Assembly: GCF_036010325.1 (NCBI RefSeq) | Contig: NZ_CP108549.1 | Coordinates: 6,572,001 to 6,636,000, forward strand | DNA length: 64,000 nt | Origin: Streptomyces sp. NBC_01210 | Lineage (GTDB): Bacteria; Actinomycetota; Actinomycetes; Streptomycetales; Streptomycetaceae | Reading direction: 5' to 3' | Part shown: positions 40,190 to 49,662 of the stretch, one piece after another | How positions within the stretch are numbered: position 1 is the stretch's first letter | How the letters are laid out: each line of letters starts with the position of its first letter | Notes under the pieces: generated by a model | Databases searched by the model: none | Told to the model about the DNA's origin: nothing | Seen by the model: only the letters and a program-made list of their open reading frames with translations | Position numbers and translations under genes: made by a program

Positions 40190-42538
40190 GTGCCGCTGCC
40201 GCCCGCATGGTCCCGCCGAATGTTTCTCGCCACCGCCGGAGCAAGCGCTCTTGCCTTCACCTCTCCGGGACATGCGATGGCCGACGAGTACGACGACGAG
40301 TACGACGACGAGTACGAAACCCTGCGGCTGCGCTGGCTGGAGATCGGCCTCGGCACCGGCTACGACCCGACCGCCGAGCCGTACGCCTCCCGCCTCGCCG
40401 AGACCGGAAGGCTCGCCGCCGGATTCCGCGCCTCCATGGCCCCCACCGACACCTCGCTGTGGCCCGGCTACCGCTTCGACCCGCCCTCCGGCATCACCCA
40501 GAGCTACAGCCGCCTGTGGACCATGACCCAGGCGTACGCGCAGCAGGGCACCGGCCTCACCGGCGACGCCGGGCTCCTCGCCGACATCATCCGCGGGCTC
40601 GACCATCTCGCCGCGAGGATCTACAACCCCTCCACCACCCGCTACGGCAACTGGTGGGAGTGGCAGATCGGCAGCCCCCGCCTCCTCATGGACATCGTCG
40701 CCGTCCTCCACGACCGGCTCACCGAGACCCGGCGGGCGCAGGCCTTCGCCGCCGTCGACCACTTCATCCCCGACGCCGTGCTCGGTGACTACACCGGCAC
40801 ATCCACCGGCGCCAACCGCGTCGACCTCTGCCGCTCCGTCACCCTGCGCGGTGTCCTCGGCAGAGCCCCCGGGAAGATCGCGCTGGCCCGCGAAGCCCTC
40901 TCGCCCGTCTTCCCTTACGTCACCAAGGGCGACGGCCTCTACGCCGACGGCTCGTTCGTCCAGCACACCTGGGTCGCCTACTCCGGGACGTACGGACAGG
41001 TGATGCTCGACGGCCTCGGCCGCCTCTTCGCACTGCTCGCCGGCTCGACCTGGGCCGTCACCGACCCGAACCGGCAGATCATCCTGGACAGCGTCGAGCA
41101 CGCGTACGCGCCACTGATCTACAACGGGCTGATGATGGACAGCGTCAACGGCCGTGCCGTCAGCCGGGGTTACCTCAAGAGCGACGAGCGCAGGATCATG
41201 CGCAGCGACCACTTCCACGGGCAGGGGCTGATCGCCGCCATCGCGCTCCTCGCGGGCGGCGCCTCCGCCGCCGAGCGGGACCGCTGGCACGCCCGGATCA
41301 AGGGCTGGATCGAACGGGACACCACCACGCCGATCCTCACCGGCCGGCAGTTCGGCGTCGCCGACCTCTCCCGGCTCTATGCGGTCGCCGCCGCACCCGT
41401 GCCCGCCGCGCCCGAGCCGGTCGGCCATCAGCTCTTCGCCGCGATGGACCGGGCCGTGCACCGCCGGCCCGGCTGGGCCGCGAACATCTCCATGGCCTCG
41501 GAGCGGATCGCGTACTACGAGTGCGGCAACGGCGAGAATCCGCGCGGCTGGCACACCGGCGCCGGAATGCTCTACTGGTGGCCGGGCGAGGCGGCGGGGG
41601 ACCAGTACACCAACTGGTTCTGGCCCACCGTCGACCCTTACCGGCTGCCCGGAACGACCGTGTCGACCAAGCGACTTGCCGACCGGGCGGGCGGCGAGTG
41701 GGGCGAGCCCAAGCCCGCCGCGAGATGGGTGGGCGGCGCGAGCGACGGCGAGTTCGCGGCCGTCGGCCAGCATCTGCTCGGCCTCGGCTCCACCCTCCGG
41801 GCCCGTAAGTCCTGGTTCTGCGTCGCCGACGCGGTCGTCTGCCTCGGCGCGGGCATCTCGAGCACCGACGGAGTGCCCGTCGAGACGGTCGTGGACAACC
41901 GCAACCTCGGCGCCGACGGTACGAACGACTTCACGGCCGGGCGCGGCTGGGCACATCTCGAAGGCCACGGCGGCTGGATCTTCCCGGACGGTACGAAGCC
42001 GCTGCGCACCCTGCGCGAGGACCGGACCGGCGCCTGGAGCGACATCAACACCACCAGCTCCACCGAGCGCGTCACCCGCCGCTACCAGACCCTCTGGCTC
42101 GACCACGGCACCGACCCGGCGGACGCTTCGTACGTGTATCTGCTGATGCCCGGCGCGAGCTGCCGCACCCTCGCCGCCCGCGCCCGGGACGAGTACTGGC
42201 TGGAGATCCTCGCCAACACCAGGGCGTGCCAGGCCGTGTCCGTCCGCTCCCTGGGACTGACCGCGGCGAACTTCTGGCAGCCCGGTACGGTGGGCCGGCT
42301 CACTTCAACGGCCGAGGCGAGTGCCCTCGTACGGAGTAATCGCCGCACCGCAACCCTCCACATCAGTGAGCCGCCGCGTACCGGAGCGCCTGTGGAGATC
42401 ACCTGGAATCATCCCGTGCGCAAGGTGACCAGCAAGGACGCGTCCGTCGAAGTGCTCGCCACCGGCCCGTCGCTGCGGCTGCGGATCGCTGCCGGGACTG
42501 CCGGAGCCACCCAGCACTGTGAGGTGGCTCTCAGGTGA
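40190..42538 (+). CDS. Secreted polysaccharide lyase family 8 (hyaluronate/chondroitin/xanthan lyase)
   Basis: 782 residues from a GTG at 40190 (CGGAGG 7 bp upstream). Twin-arginine leader PAWSRRMFLATAGASALAF, then a DEYDDEY tandem. The alpha/alpha toroid has the PL8 catalytic set: Asn in GANRVDLCRS, His and Tyr in FVQHTWVAYSGTYGQVML. The C-terminal beta domains carry MASERIAYYECGNGENPRGWHTGAGMLYWW and VDPYRLPGTTVSTKRL, both PL8 hallmarks. Cleaves uronic-acid-containing glycans by beta-elimination. Exact substrate not determined. Lies with GH64 and GH101 in a glycan-degrading island. Confidence 0.93.
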   Translation: MPLPPAWSRRMFLATAGASALAFTSPGHAMADEYDDEYDDEYETLRLRWLEIGLGTGYDPTAEPYASRLAETGRLAAGFRASMAPTDTSLWPGYRFDPPSGITQSYSRLWTMTQAYAQQGTGLTGDAGLLADIIRGLDHLAARIYNPSTTRYGNWWEWQIGSPRLLMDIVAVLHDRLTETRRAQAFAAVDHFIPDAVLGDYTGTSTGANRVDLCRSVTLRGVLGRAPGKIALAREALSPVFPYVTKGDGLYADGSFVQHTWVAYSGTYGQVMLDGLGRLFALLAGSTWAVTDPNRQIILDSVEHAYAPLIYNGLMMDSVNGRAVSRGYLKSDERRIMRSDHFHGQGLIAAIALLAGGASAAERDRWHARIKGWIERDTTTPILTGRQFGVADLSRLYAVAAAPVPAAPEPVGHQLFAAMDRAVHRRPGWAANISMASERIAYYECGNGENPRGWHTGAGMLYWWPGEAAGDQYTNWFWPTVDPYRLPGTTVSTKRLADRAGGEWGEPKPAARWVGGASDGEFAAVGQHLLGLGSTLRARKSWFCVADAVVCLGAGISSTDGVPVETVVDNRNLGADGTNDFTAGRGWAHLEGHGGWIFPDGTKPLRTLREDRTGAWSDINTTSSTERVTRRYQTLWLDHGTDPADASYVYLLMPGASCRTLAARARDEYWLEILANTRACQAVSVRSLGLTAANFWQPGTVGRLTSTAEASALVRSNRRTATLHISEPPRTGAPVEITWNHPVRKVTSKDASVEVLATGPSLRLRIAAGTAGATQHCEVALR

Positions 42539-42692
42539 ACGGCTTGTTGAACCTCCACAAAGCTTGGAGGCCCTGAGCTGGTAGTTGGGCTGCAGTGCGA
42601 AATGGTTCTGTTCAAGGCCGACAGGAGATGGCTCCGGAGACTGTACGGAGTCGACGGCAGGGTTTTCTTGGTCGGATCCGTAGGGTCGATGC

Positions 42693-44276
42693 ATGACCGT
42701 TTTGGACGAGACCTCCAGCGAGCCGAGCGACGCGCGTGGGCGTGTGGCCGAGCTGCACGATCTGCGCGAGCAGGCCCGGAGCGGGCCGAGCGAGCGTGCC
42801 ACCCAGGCGCAGCATGCCAAGGGCAAGCTGACCGCCCGTGAGCGCATCGCGCTGTTGCTGGACGAGGGTTCGTTCAGGGAGGTCGAGCAGCTGCGCCGGC
42901 ACCGGGCGACCGGCTTCGGCCTGGAGGCCAAGAAGCCGTACACCGACGGTGTCATCACCGGCTGGGGCACGGTCGAGGGCCGGACGGTCTTTGTCTACGC
43001 GCACGACTTCCGGATCTTCGGCGGCGCGCTGGGCGAGGCCCACGCCACGAAGATCCACAAGATCATGGACATGGCGATCTCGGCCGGTGCGCCGCTGGTC
43101 TCGCTGAACGACGGCGCCGGCGCCCGTATCCAGGAGGGCGTCTCGGCGCTGGCCGGCTACGGCGGCATCTTCCAGCGCAACACCCGCGCGTCCGGTGTCA
43201 TCCCGCAGATCAGCGTGATGCTCGGCCCGTGCGCGGGCGGCGCGGCGTACTCGCCGGCGCTGACGGACTTCGTGTTCATGGTCCGTGAGACCTCGCAGAT
43301 GTTCATCACCGGACCGGATGTGGTCAAGGCCGTCACCGGTGAGGAGATCACGCAGAACGGGCTCGGCGGCGCGGATGTGCACGCCGAGACCTCCGGCGTC
43401 GCGCACTTCGCGTACGACGACGAGGAGACCTGCATCGCGGAGGTCCGCTACCTGCTGGCGATGCTCCCCTCCAACAACCGCGAGAACCCACCGGTCGCAC
43501 ACGCCGAGGACCCCGCCGACCGGCGCTCCGACGTACTCCTGGACCTCGTACCGGCGGACGGAAACCGCCCGTACGACATGCACAAGGTGATCGAGGAGCT
43601 CGTCGACGACGGCGACTACCTCGAGATCCACGAGCGCTGGGCCCGCAACATCATCTGCGCACTGGCCCGTCTCGACGGCCAGGTGGTCGGCATCGTCGCC
43701 AACCAGCCGCAGACCCTGGCCGGTGTCCTGGACATCGAGGCCTCCGAGAAGGCGGCGCGCTTCGTGCAGATGTGCGACGCCTTCAACATCCCGATCATCA
43801 CCCTTTTGGACGTCCCCGGCTTCCTGCCGGGCGTCGACCAGGAGCACGGTGGAATCATCAGGCACGGCGCGAAGCTGCTGTACGCGTACTGCAACGCGAC
43901 GGTGCCGAGGATCTCGCTGATCCTGCGCAAGGCGTACGGCGGTGCCTACATCGTCATGGACTCCCAGTCCATCGGCGCGGACCTCACCTACGCCTGGCCG
44001 ACCAACGAGATCGCGGTGATGGGCGCCGAAGGTGCCGCCAATGTCATCTTCCGCAGGCAGATCGCCGAAGCCGAGGACCCCGAGGCCATGCGGGTGCGCA
44101 TGGTCAAGGAGTACAAGGCAGAGCTGATGCACCCCTACTACGCCGCGGAGCGCGGCCTGGTCGACGACGTCATCGACCCGTCCGAGACGCGCGAGGTGCT
44201 GATCGCATCCCTCGCCATGCTCCGCACCAAGCACGCCGACCTGCCGTCGCGCAAGCACGGCAACCCCCCGCAGTAA
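42693..44276 (+). CDS. accB: Acyl-CoA (propionyl-CoA) carboxylase beta subunit
   Basis: 527-residue carboxyltransferase subunit making methylmalonyl-CoA (or malonyl-CoA) with the biotin-carrying alpha subunit encoded elsewhere. Crotonase-type fold in two halves: YAHDFRIFGGALGEAHATKI, NDGAGARIQEGVSALAGYGGIF, SVMLGPCAGGAAYSPALTDF (acyl-CoA oxyanion region), and VDQEHGGIIRHGAKLLYAYCNATVPRISLILRKAYGGAYIVM. The small epsilon subunit gene follows 30 bp downstream, the arrangement known for S. coelicolor PccB/AccE. Provides polyketide extender units. Confidence 0.96.
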   Translation: MTVLDETSSEPSDARGRVAELHDLREQARSGPSERATQAQHAKGKLTARERIALLLDEGSFREVEQLRRHRATGFGLEAKKPYTDGVITGWGTVEGRTVFVYAHDFRIFGGALGEAHATKIHKIMDMAISAGAPLVSLNDGAGARIQEGVSALAGYGGIFQRNTRASGVIPQISVMLGPCAGGAAYSPALTDFVFMVRETSQMFITGPDVVKAVTGEEITQNGLGGADVHAETSGVAHFAYDDEETCIAEVRYLLAMLPSNNRENPPVAHAEDPADRRSDVLLDLVPADGNRPYDMHKVIEELVDDGDYLEIHERWARNIICALARLDGQVVGIVANQPQTLAGVLDIEASEKAARFVQMCDAFNIPIITLLDVPGFLPGVDQEHGGIIRHGAKLLYAYCNATVPRISLILRKAYGGAYIVMDSQSIGADLTYAWPTNEIAVMGAEGAANVIFRRQIAEAEDPEAMRVRMVKEYKAELMHPYYAAERGLVDDVIDPSETREVLIASLAMLRTKHADLPSRKHGNPPQ

Positions 44277-44306
44277 CCCTGCGAAGAGTCTGGAGCCCGA
44301 ACAGCC

Positions 44307-44525
44307 ATGAGCACTCCTGCAGAGGCCTCTGCGTCCTCCTCCCTGCTGCGCGTGGAGAAGGGTCAAGCCGACCCCGAGGAGCTGGCCGCGATCACCGCGG
44401 TGCTGCTCGCCCGCGCGGCGTCCCAGCCCGACGCTGTCCCGACCCACCGTGGCCGCTCCGCGGCCGGCTGGCGCCGCCTGGAGCGCCAGTCCGGCTTCCG
44501 TACGGCCCACAGCTGGCAGGGCTGA
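44307..44525 (+). CDS. accE: Acyl-CoA carboxylase epsilon subunit
   Basis: 72-residue AccE-type subunit: SLLRVEKGQADPEELAAITAVLLARAASQPDAVP, then the conserved aromatic/basic tail RRLERQSGFRTAHSWQG. It stabilises and activates the alpha-beta complex of actinobacterial propionyl-CoA carboxylase. 30 bp after accB, followed by a T-rich terminator. Confidence 0.95.
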   Translation: MSTPAEASASSSLLRVEKGQADPEELAAITAVLLARAASQPDAVPTHRGRSAAGWRRLERQSGFRTAHSWQG

Positions 44526-44547
44526 TCCAGCCCCCGCCGCGTACGAA

Positions 44548-44583
44548 GACCCCAGTGCCTGTGCGGGTGCTGGGGTCTTTTTT
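44548..44583 (+). terminator. Intrinsic terminator after accE
   Basis: GACCCCAG / CTGGGGTC stem with a 14-nt loop, followed by six T. Confidence 0.85.
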
Positions 44584-44775
44584 GTTCCCCCTACCCGCCC
44601 CTTCGCGTAACTGGGGCTCCGCCCCAGACCCCGCGCCTCAAACGCCGGCGAGGCTGGATTTTCCCGCCCGACGGGCAGGAGAATCCAGCCCGTCCGGCGA
44701 TTGAGGACACGCCCGAAGGGCGTCCGGGGGTCTGGGGGCTTGCCCCCAGTTCGGGAAGGGGCGGGTAGGGGACAA
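44584..44775. repeat. Dispersed repeat composite between accE and the conservon
   Basis: CTACCCGCCCCTTCG and GGGGCTCCGCCCC, forward unit CCTCAAACGCCGGCGAGGCT (44637), an inner hairpin CTGGATTTTCCCGCCC / GGGCAGGAGAATCCAG (44654-44688), reverse unit AGCCCGTCCGGCGATTGAGG (44688), an ACGCCCGAAGGGCGT hairpin, then the mirrored CTGGGGGCTTGCCCCCAG and GAAGGGGCGGGTAGGGG. The whole is close to a 190-bp inverted repeat. Confidence 0.85.
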
Positions 44776-44804
44776 ACCCACCCCCCAGGCGCCCCGCACA
44801 CGCG

Positions 44805-44843
44805 GGAAGCCCCCGCAACTCCCATAGGAGTGCGGGGGCTTCC
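44805..44843. terminator. Terminator at the end of the first conservon
   Basis: GGAAGCCCCCGCA..CTCC / GGAG.TGCGGGGGCTTCC hairpin, 27 bp past the cvnD stop on the minus strand. Probably works in both directions. Confidence 0.75.
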
Positions 44844-44869
44844 GCAGGGACAGGCGACCGCGGTACCGG

Positions 44870-45451
44870 CTACCGCAGGCGGGCCATCAGGGCGTGCTCG
44901 ACCAGGGTGATGAGCGCGCTCTTGGCATCCGCGCGGTGGCGGGCGTCCGTCGTGATGATCGGGGTGTCCGGGCCGATCTGCAGCGCCTCACGGACCTCTT
45001 CGGGGTTGTACGGCTGGTGTCCGTCGAAGCCGTTGAGGGCGATGACGAACGGCAGGCCGCTGTTCTCGAAGTAGTCGACGGCGGGGAAGCAGTCGGCGAG
45101 ACGACGCGTGTCCACCAGGACCACCGCGCCGATGGCGCCGCGGACGAGGTCGTCCCACATGAACCAGAAGCGGTCCTGGCCGGGCGTGCCGAACAGGTAC
45201 AGGATCAGGTCCTGGTCCAGGGTGATACGGCCGAAGTCCATGGCCACCGTGGTGGTGGTCTTGTCCCCGGTGTGGGTCAGGTCGTCGATGCCCGCGGACG
45301 CAGACGTCATCACGGCCTCGGTACGCAGCGGGTTGATCTCCGAGACGGCGCCGACGAACGTGGTCTTGCCCACGCCGAAGCCGCCCGCCACCACGATCTT
45401 CGCGCTGGTGGTTGAGCGGGCTGCACCGCCGCTAGAGCTTGCGAAGTCCAC
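44870..45451 (-). CDS. cvnD1: Conservon CvnD, Ras-like GTP-binding protein (copy 1)
   Basis: 193-residue small GTPase-like protein. P-loop GGFGVGKTTFVGAVSEI (residues 23-39), switch II region DLILYLFGTPGQDRFWFMWDD, and NKxD replaced by ALNGFDGH. Last gene of a cvnA-B-C-D conservon, a membrane signalling unit unique to actinomycetes. Overlaps the cvnC stop by 20 bp. Differs from the second copy (50014) at only six residues, and 164 nt of the gene are identical in both. Confidence 0.95.
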   Translation of the reverse strand: MDFASSSGGAARSTTSAKIVVAGGFGVGKTTFVGAVSEINPLRTEAVMTSASAGIDDLTHTGDKTTTTVAMDFGRITLDQDLILYLFGTPGQDRFWFMWDDLVRGAIGAVVLVDTRRLADCFPAVDYFENSGLPFVIALNGFDGHQPYNPEEVREALQIGPDTPIITTDARHRADAKSALITLVEHALMARLR

Positions 45452-45992
45452 TGAGCACCCTTTCGAGCAGTGTCACGGCTGGCTGGCCGCCGGCGGACTC
45501 GTCGCCGCCGGGCTGGTGAATGGCGACAAGTCCGGCCTCCGCCAGGTCGGCGACGAGGATCCGGGCAACGCCGAGGGGGATGGTGAGAAGTGCCGAGATC
45601 TCGGCGACCGACTTGATCTCGAAGCAGAGCCGGCAGATCCGCTGGTGCTCGGGCAACTGCCCTTGCAGCCGGGCGGGATCGGCCGTGGTGCTGACCAGTG
45701 CCTCGATGGCGAGCTGGTAGCGCGGCCGGGTACGGCCGCCGGTCATGGCGTACGGGCGCACCAAGGGGTTGTGCGCCGCGGGAGCGGGCTCCGGCGCCCG
45801 TCGCGGCTGCACCGGCTGGATGCGCGGCTGCGGCTGGTCGTACGACGGGTCGTACGGCTGCTGCGGCTGCTGGTAAGGCTGTTGGGTGCCCTGTCTGCTC
45901 GGCGTGGAGGGGAAGTTGAAGCGGTTCTGAGAGTGATCACCCGGGTTCTGGTGAGCACCGTCATACGGGCGTCCGCCTGGGGGTGTTGCCAC
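45432..45992 (-). CDS. cvnC1: Conservon CvnC, DUF742 protein (copy 1)
   Basis: 186 residues from GTG 45992, chosen because GGAGGAGG lies directly upstream; a longer reading to 46046 lacks it. N-terminal Gln/Pro-rich stretch (QGTQQPYQQPQQPYDPSYDQ), then the DUF742 domain LVRPYAMTGGRTRPRYQLAIEALVSTT, EHQRICRLCFEIKSVAEISALLTIPLGVARILVADLAEAGLVAIHQP, winged-helix-like. Copy 2 lacks the long Gln/Pro region. Overlaps cvnD. Confidence 0.92.
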   Translation of the reverse strand: MATPPGGRPYDGAHQNPGDHSQNRFNFPSTPSRQGTQQPYQQPQQPYDPSYDQPQPRIQPVQPRRAPEPAPAAHNPLVRPYAMTGGRTRPRYQLAIEALVSTTADPARLQGQLPEHQRICRLCFEIKSVAEISALLTIPLGVARILVADLAEAGLVAIHQPGGDESAGGQPAVTLLERVLSGLRKL

Positions 45993-46088
45993 GTTTCCTC
46001 CTCCGACTGCCGGTCGCCGGTCCATGTCCCTGTGGAGCCGCGCCACCGCACACTACGGTGCGGTGGCGTGAAACGCACTGTCTGCCTG

Positions 46089-46511
46089 TTAGTTGAGAAG
46101 ACTTCCCTGGAGCTCTGCACGCAGGTCCGGGGTGAGCACACTGCCCGCCCGGTCCACGAGCAGAGCCATCTCGTAACCCACCAGGCCGATGTCGGCCTCG
46201 GGGTGTGCGAGTACGGCCAGCGAGGAACCGTCGGAGACGGACATGATGAAGAGGAAGCCTCGTTCCATCTCCACCACCGTCTGGTTGACCGCACCGCCTT
46301 CGAAGATCCGGGACGCTCCCGCGGTCAGCGAGGTCAGCCCGGAGGCTACGGCCGCCAGCTGATCGGCGCGGTCACGCGGGAAACCTTCGGACATCGCCAG
46401 CAGGAGTCCGTCGGCGGAGACCACCACGGTGTGGGACACCCCAGGGGTGTTGTCCACGAAGTTGGTGATCAACCAGTTCAGATTCTGCGCCGCCTGGCTC
46501 ATCGGGCTCAC
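46089..46511 (-). CDS. cvnB1: Conservon CvnB, roadblock/LC7 protein (copy 1)
   Basis: 140 residues from GTG 46511; CAGGAG lies 7 bp before it, whereas the ATG at 46502 is too far. Roadblock/LC7 fold: AQNLNWLITNFVDNTPGVSHTVVVSADGLLLAMS, AVASGLTSLTAGASRIFEGG, VLTPDLRAELQGSLLN. A GTPase-modulating partner of CvnD. It begins one base after the cvnA stop, so translation is coupled. Copy 2 uses TTG at the same place. Confidence 0.93.
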   Translation of the reverse strand: MSPMSQAAQNLNWLITNFVDNTPGVSHTVVVSADGLLLAMSEGFPRDRADQLAAVASGLTSLTAGASRIFEGGAVNQTVVEMERGFLFIMSVSDGSSLAVLAHPEADIGLVGYEMALLVDRAGSVLTPDLRAELQGSLLN

Positions 46512-46512
46512 A

Positions 46513-49500
46513 CTAACGCTCCTGGTTGTAGGTACTACTGCCCGGGCCGAAGCCCGATCCGTTCGTGTCCGTCCCCGCGTTGCGTCCCTGCTGGACACCG
46601 CGCCGCAGGTTGCTCAACCTGCCACGCACGTCCTCAGGGGCGCGGGAGACCTGAGGTCCGCCCTGCGGGGTCTGCTCAGCCGTGCCCTCGACGAGGTTCG
46701 CCTTGGGCACCCGCCGCGGCAGACCGGAGGAGGTGACCCCGCCCGCCTTCGGCTCGCGGAGCTTCTCCGCCCGCTGCCAGCGCTCGTCGTTGGTCGAGCG
46801 CCAGTCCTCGGAGCCGGCACCGTTGCTGCTGCCGTCCGCCTCGGCCTGAGCGCCCTGCGGAGCCTGTTTGGCCTGCTCGGCGGGCTGCTGCCACTGCTGC
46901 TGGGGCTGCGACTGCTGAATGCTGCCGCGCCGCGGCAGACCGGCGTTGGTCGTTGCGTGACTGCTGCTCGGAGCGGGTCCCGGACGTTCGAAGCCTACGC
47001 GCTCGGAGACGTTCGTGGGGGCGCTGGGTGCAGATTCCGGTTCGCTCCGGTAATCCGGCTCGAACCCACCCTGGTACGTACCTTGATTCGACCAGTCTCC
47101 CTGGTGGGACTGGGTGTCGAACTGGCCGTCGTACTGAGAATCCTGGGTCTGCGGAGCCTGGTAATTGGCTTCCGCATATGCCGACTCGTGGTGCTCCTGG
47201 GGCTCCGGGTAACCGCCGGACTGCTGGTAGCCGTCGTACGCCTGCGGCTGCTCCTGGGCGTACTCCTGCGAGTAGTCCTGGCCGTACTCGGAGGCGTACT
47301 GCTGCTGCCCCTGCGAGTAGTCCACCTCGTCGCGGTAGAGCGGGTGCTCGCCGCCCTGTGCCTGCGCCTCCAGCGCGGCACGGCGCTCCTCACGCATCAG
47401 CGAGCGGCCCACCGGGTCGAGCTGCGGAGAGGCGTCCGAGGGATCGTCGTACCGGGAGTCGTCGAAGCCGAGTTCCGCGGCCGTGCGCATCGGCGGGGCC
47501 TGGATCGGAGCGGGCTCGAACGACTGCTGCTCCGGAATGATCTGGGAGACCGTGAAGTCGTCCTCGGGCAGTGCCTCGCCACCGCCACCGTGGGTGATGG
47601 CGTCGGGAAGCATGACCAGTGAGGTGGTGCCGGCCTGCTCGCCCGAGGGGCGCAGCTGGACCCGGATGCCGTGCCGGTCGGCGAGGCGGCCGACCACGAA
47701 CAGGCCCATGCGCTGCGAGACAGCGGCGTCCACCGTCGGCGGGTTGGCCAGCTTGTGGTTGATGTCGGCGAAGTCCTCGGCGGTCAGGCCGATGCCCTTG
47801 TCGTGGATCTCGACCATGACGCGACCGTCGGGCAGCCGGGTGGCTGTCACGCGGACCTTGGTCTGCGGCGAGGAGAACGTCGTGGCGTTCTCCAGCAGCT
47901 CGGCCAGCAGATGCACAAGGTCGGTCACGGCCTGGCCGTGGATGTCCGTCTCCGGGACGCCCGTCATCTCGATGCGCTCGTAGGACTCCACCTCCGAGGA
48001 GGCGGCGCGGAGCACGTCGACCAGCGGCACCGGCTGGTTCCAGCGGCGCCCCGGCTCCTCGCCGGCGAGGACCAGGAGGTTCTCGCCGTTGCGGCGCATA
48101 CGGGTCGCCAGGTGGTCCAGCTTGAAGAGGTTCTCCAGCTGGTCCGGGTCGGCCTCGTTGTTCTCCAGGTCGGTGATCAGGGTCAGCTGGCCCTCGATCA
48201 GCGACTGGTTACGGCGAGAGAGGTTGGTGAAGATCGCGTTGACGTTGCCACGGAGCATGGCCTGCTCGGCGGCGAGCCGGACGGCCTCGCGGTGGACCTG
48301 GTCGAAGGCGCGGGCGACTTCGCCGATCTCGTCCAGGGTGTCGATCGGGATCGGCTGCACACGGGTGTCGACGCGGCCCGGCTCCGTACGCGAGAGCTGG
48401 TCGACCAGCATCGGCAGACGCTGCTCGGCGATGCCGAACGCGGCGGTACGCAGCTGGCGCATCGAGCGGCTCATCTGGCGGGCCATGAGCCCGGCCAGGA
48501 TGAAGGCGGTGAGCAGGGCGATCACGACGATGGCGCCGTTGACGATGGCGTCCTGCTTGGCGTCGTCGGAGATCTGGGCGGCCTCGGTCACGGCCTTGTC
48601 GACGAGGTTGTTCTCGATCTCGGTGTAGCCGTCGAACTTGGCGGTGGACGCGCCCATCCAGGTGGTGGGCGTGACGTCGATCTTCTTCAGCTGCTTGGGG
48701 CTCAGCCCCTGGCCGATCTTGGCGGCCATGCCGGGCAGGACGTTGCCCTTCGGGTCCCGCGGCGGGTTGAGACCGGCGGCCTTCAGCTGCTTCTCGCCCG
48801 CGACGGCCTTGCCCGCCATGATCTGCTGCAGGTTGTCGGTGTCTTCCTGCGTACCGCCGGAGACGTACTCACCGAGCGCGATCTGCTCAAGGTAGTTGTA
48901 CGAGTTGAACGCGATGGTCTGCTTGGCGCGGGTCGTGTCGTCCCCGCTGGGACGGATCAGCAGGTGCAGGCCGATGGAGCGCTGCAGCGACGCGGCGGCC
49001 TTGGCCAGCTGGATCGCGTAGACCGTACGGCCGTAGCTGGTGATGTTGCCGGTGCCGAGGCCGAGCTCGTTGGAGAACTCCATCAGCGAGTGCTGGACCT
49101 TGACGTAGCCCTCTTCGGTGCCGACCGCGGACTTGGACTCGATGCCCTCGATGTACGCGGTCTTGCGCAGGTCGGCGAGGCTGGGCTCCTCGGCCCGGAA
49201 GAGACTCAGACGGCGCTCCAGGCCCTGCTTCTCGGGCAGGTCCTGGACGGCCAGGTCGAACTTCTGCTTCGCGTCGTCCGTGGTCGCGTACGCCTTGGTG
49301 ACGGTCGGATCCTTGCGGGCACCGGCGAGCAGATACGGCGCCGTGAGGTCACGCTCGTTGAGCAGTGCCTGGCCGTACTCCGAGGCGGCGCGCACGATCA
49401 GCGCCGTCTTCTCGGCGTCCTGCGCCTCGTTCCAGGTGTTGATGGAGGACTTGACCTGGAAGCCGCCCATCACCAGCCCGACGAGCACGGGGATGAGGAG

Positions 49501-49662
49501 GATCGCGTTCAGGCGGGTGGGCACTCGCCAGTTGCGCGGGGACAGCCGGCTTGAGCTGCCGGCGGCCGGGGCCGGCGGACCGGGCTCAATCGCAGGCGAC
49601 GCCGCTGCGCGCTGCGGCGGGGTGAAGTTGCCCCGCGCCTGCTGCTCTGCGGAGCTCGTCAT
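46513..49662 (-). CDS. cvnA1: Conservon CvnA, sensor histidine-kinase-like membrane protein (copy 1)
   Basis: About 1049 residues (ATG 49662, GAGG 6 bp upstream). TM1 near 56-76 (LNAILLIPVLVGLVMGGFQV), an extracytoplasmic NIT-type nitrate/nitrite-sensing domain (LNERDLTAPYLLAGARKDPT...RTVYAIQLAKAAASLQRSIGLHLLIRP), TM2 near 380-400 (AIVNGAIVVIALLTAFILAGL), HAMP, then a dimerisation helix and HATPase (LLAELLENATTFSSPQTKV, EIHDKGIGLTAEDF, MGLFVVGRLADRHGI). A usual H-box histidine is not evident, in line with conservon kinases. Low-complexity Gln/Tyr-rich tail of about 250 residues. Confidence 0.93.
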   Translation of the reverse strand: MTSSAEQQARGNFTPPQRAAASPAIEPGPPAPAAGSSSRLSPRNWRVPTRLNAILLIPVLVGLVMGGFQVKSSINTWNEAQDAEKTALIVRAASEYGQALLNERDLTAPYLLAGARKDPTVTKAYATTDDAKQKFDLAVQDLPEKQGLERRLSLFRAEEPSLADLRKTAYIEGIESKSAVGTEEGYVKVQHSLMEFSNELGLGTGNITSYGRTVYAIQLAKAAASLQRSIGLHLLIRPSGDDTTRAKQTIAFNSYNYLEQIALGEYVSGGTQEDTDNLQQIMAGKAVAGEKQLKAAGLNPPRDPKGNVLPGMAAKIGQGLSPKQLKKIDVTPTTWMGASTAKFDGYTEIENNLVDKAVTEAAQISDDAKQDAIVNGAIVVIALLTAFILAGLMARQMSRSMRQLRTAAFGIAEQRLPMLVDQLSRTEPGRVDTRVQPIPIDTLDEIGEVARAFDQVHREAVRLAAEQAMLRGNVNAIFTNLSRRNQSLIEGQLTLITDLENNEADPDQLENLFKLDHLATRMRRNGENLLVLAGEEPGRRWNQPVPLVDVLRAASSEVESYERIEMTGVPETDIHGQAVTDLVHLLAELLENATTFSSPQTKVRVTATRLPDGRVMVEIHDKGIGLTAEDFADINHKLANPPTVDAAVSQRMGLFVVGRLADRHGIRVQLRPSGEQAGTTSLVMLPDAITHGGGGEALPEDDFTVSQIIPEQQSFEPAPIQAPPMRTAAELGFDDSRYDDPSDASPQLDPVGRSLMREERRAALEAQAQGGEHPLYRDEVDYSQGQQQYASEYGQDYSQEYAQEQPQAYDGYQQSGGYPEPQEHHESAYAEANYQAPQTQDSQYDGQFDTQSHQGDWSNQGTYQGGFEPDYRSEPESAPSAPTNVSERVGFERPGPAPSSSHATTNAGLPRRGSIQQSQPQQQWQQPAEQAKQAPQGAQAEADGSSNGAGSEDWRSTNDERWQRAEKLREPKAGGVTSSGLPRRVPKANLVEGTAEQTPQGGPQVSRAPEDVRGRLSNLRRGVQQGRNAGTDTNGSGFGPGSSTYNQER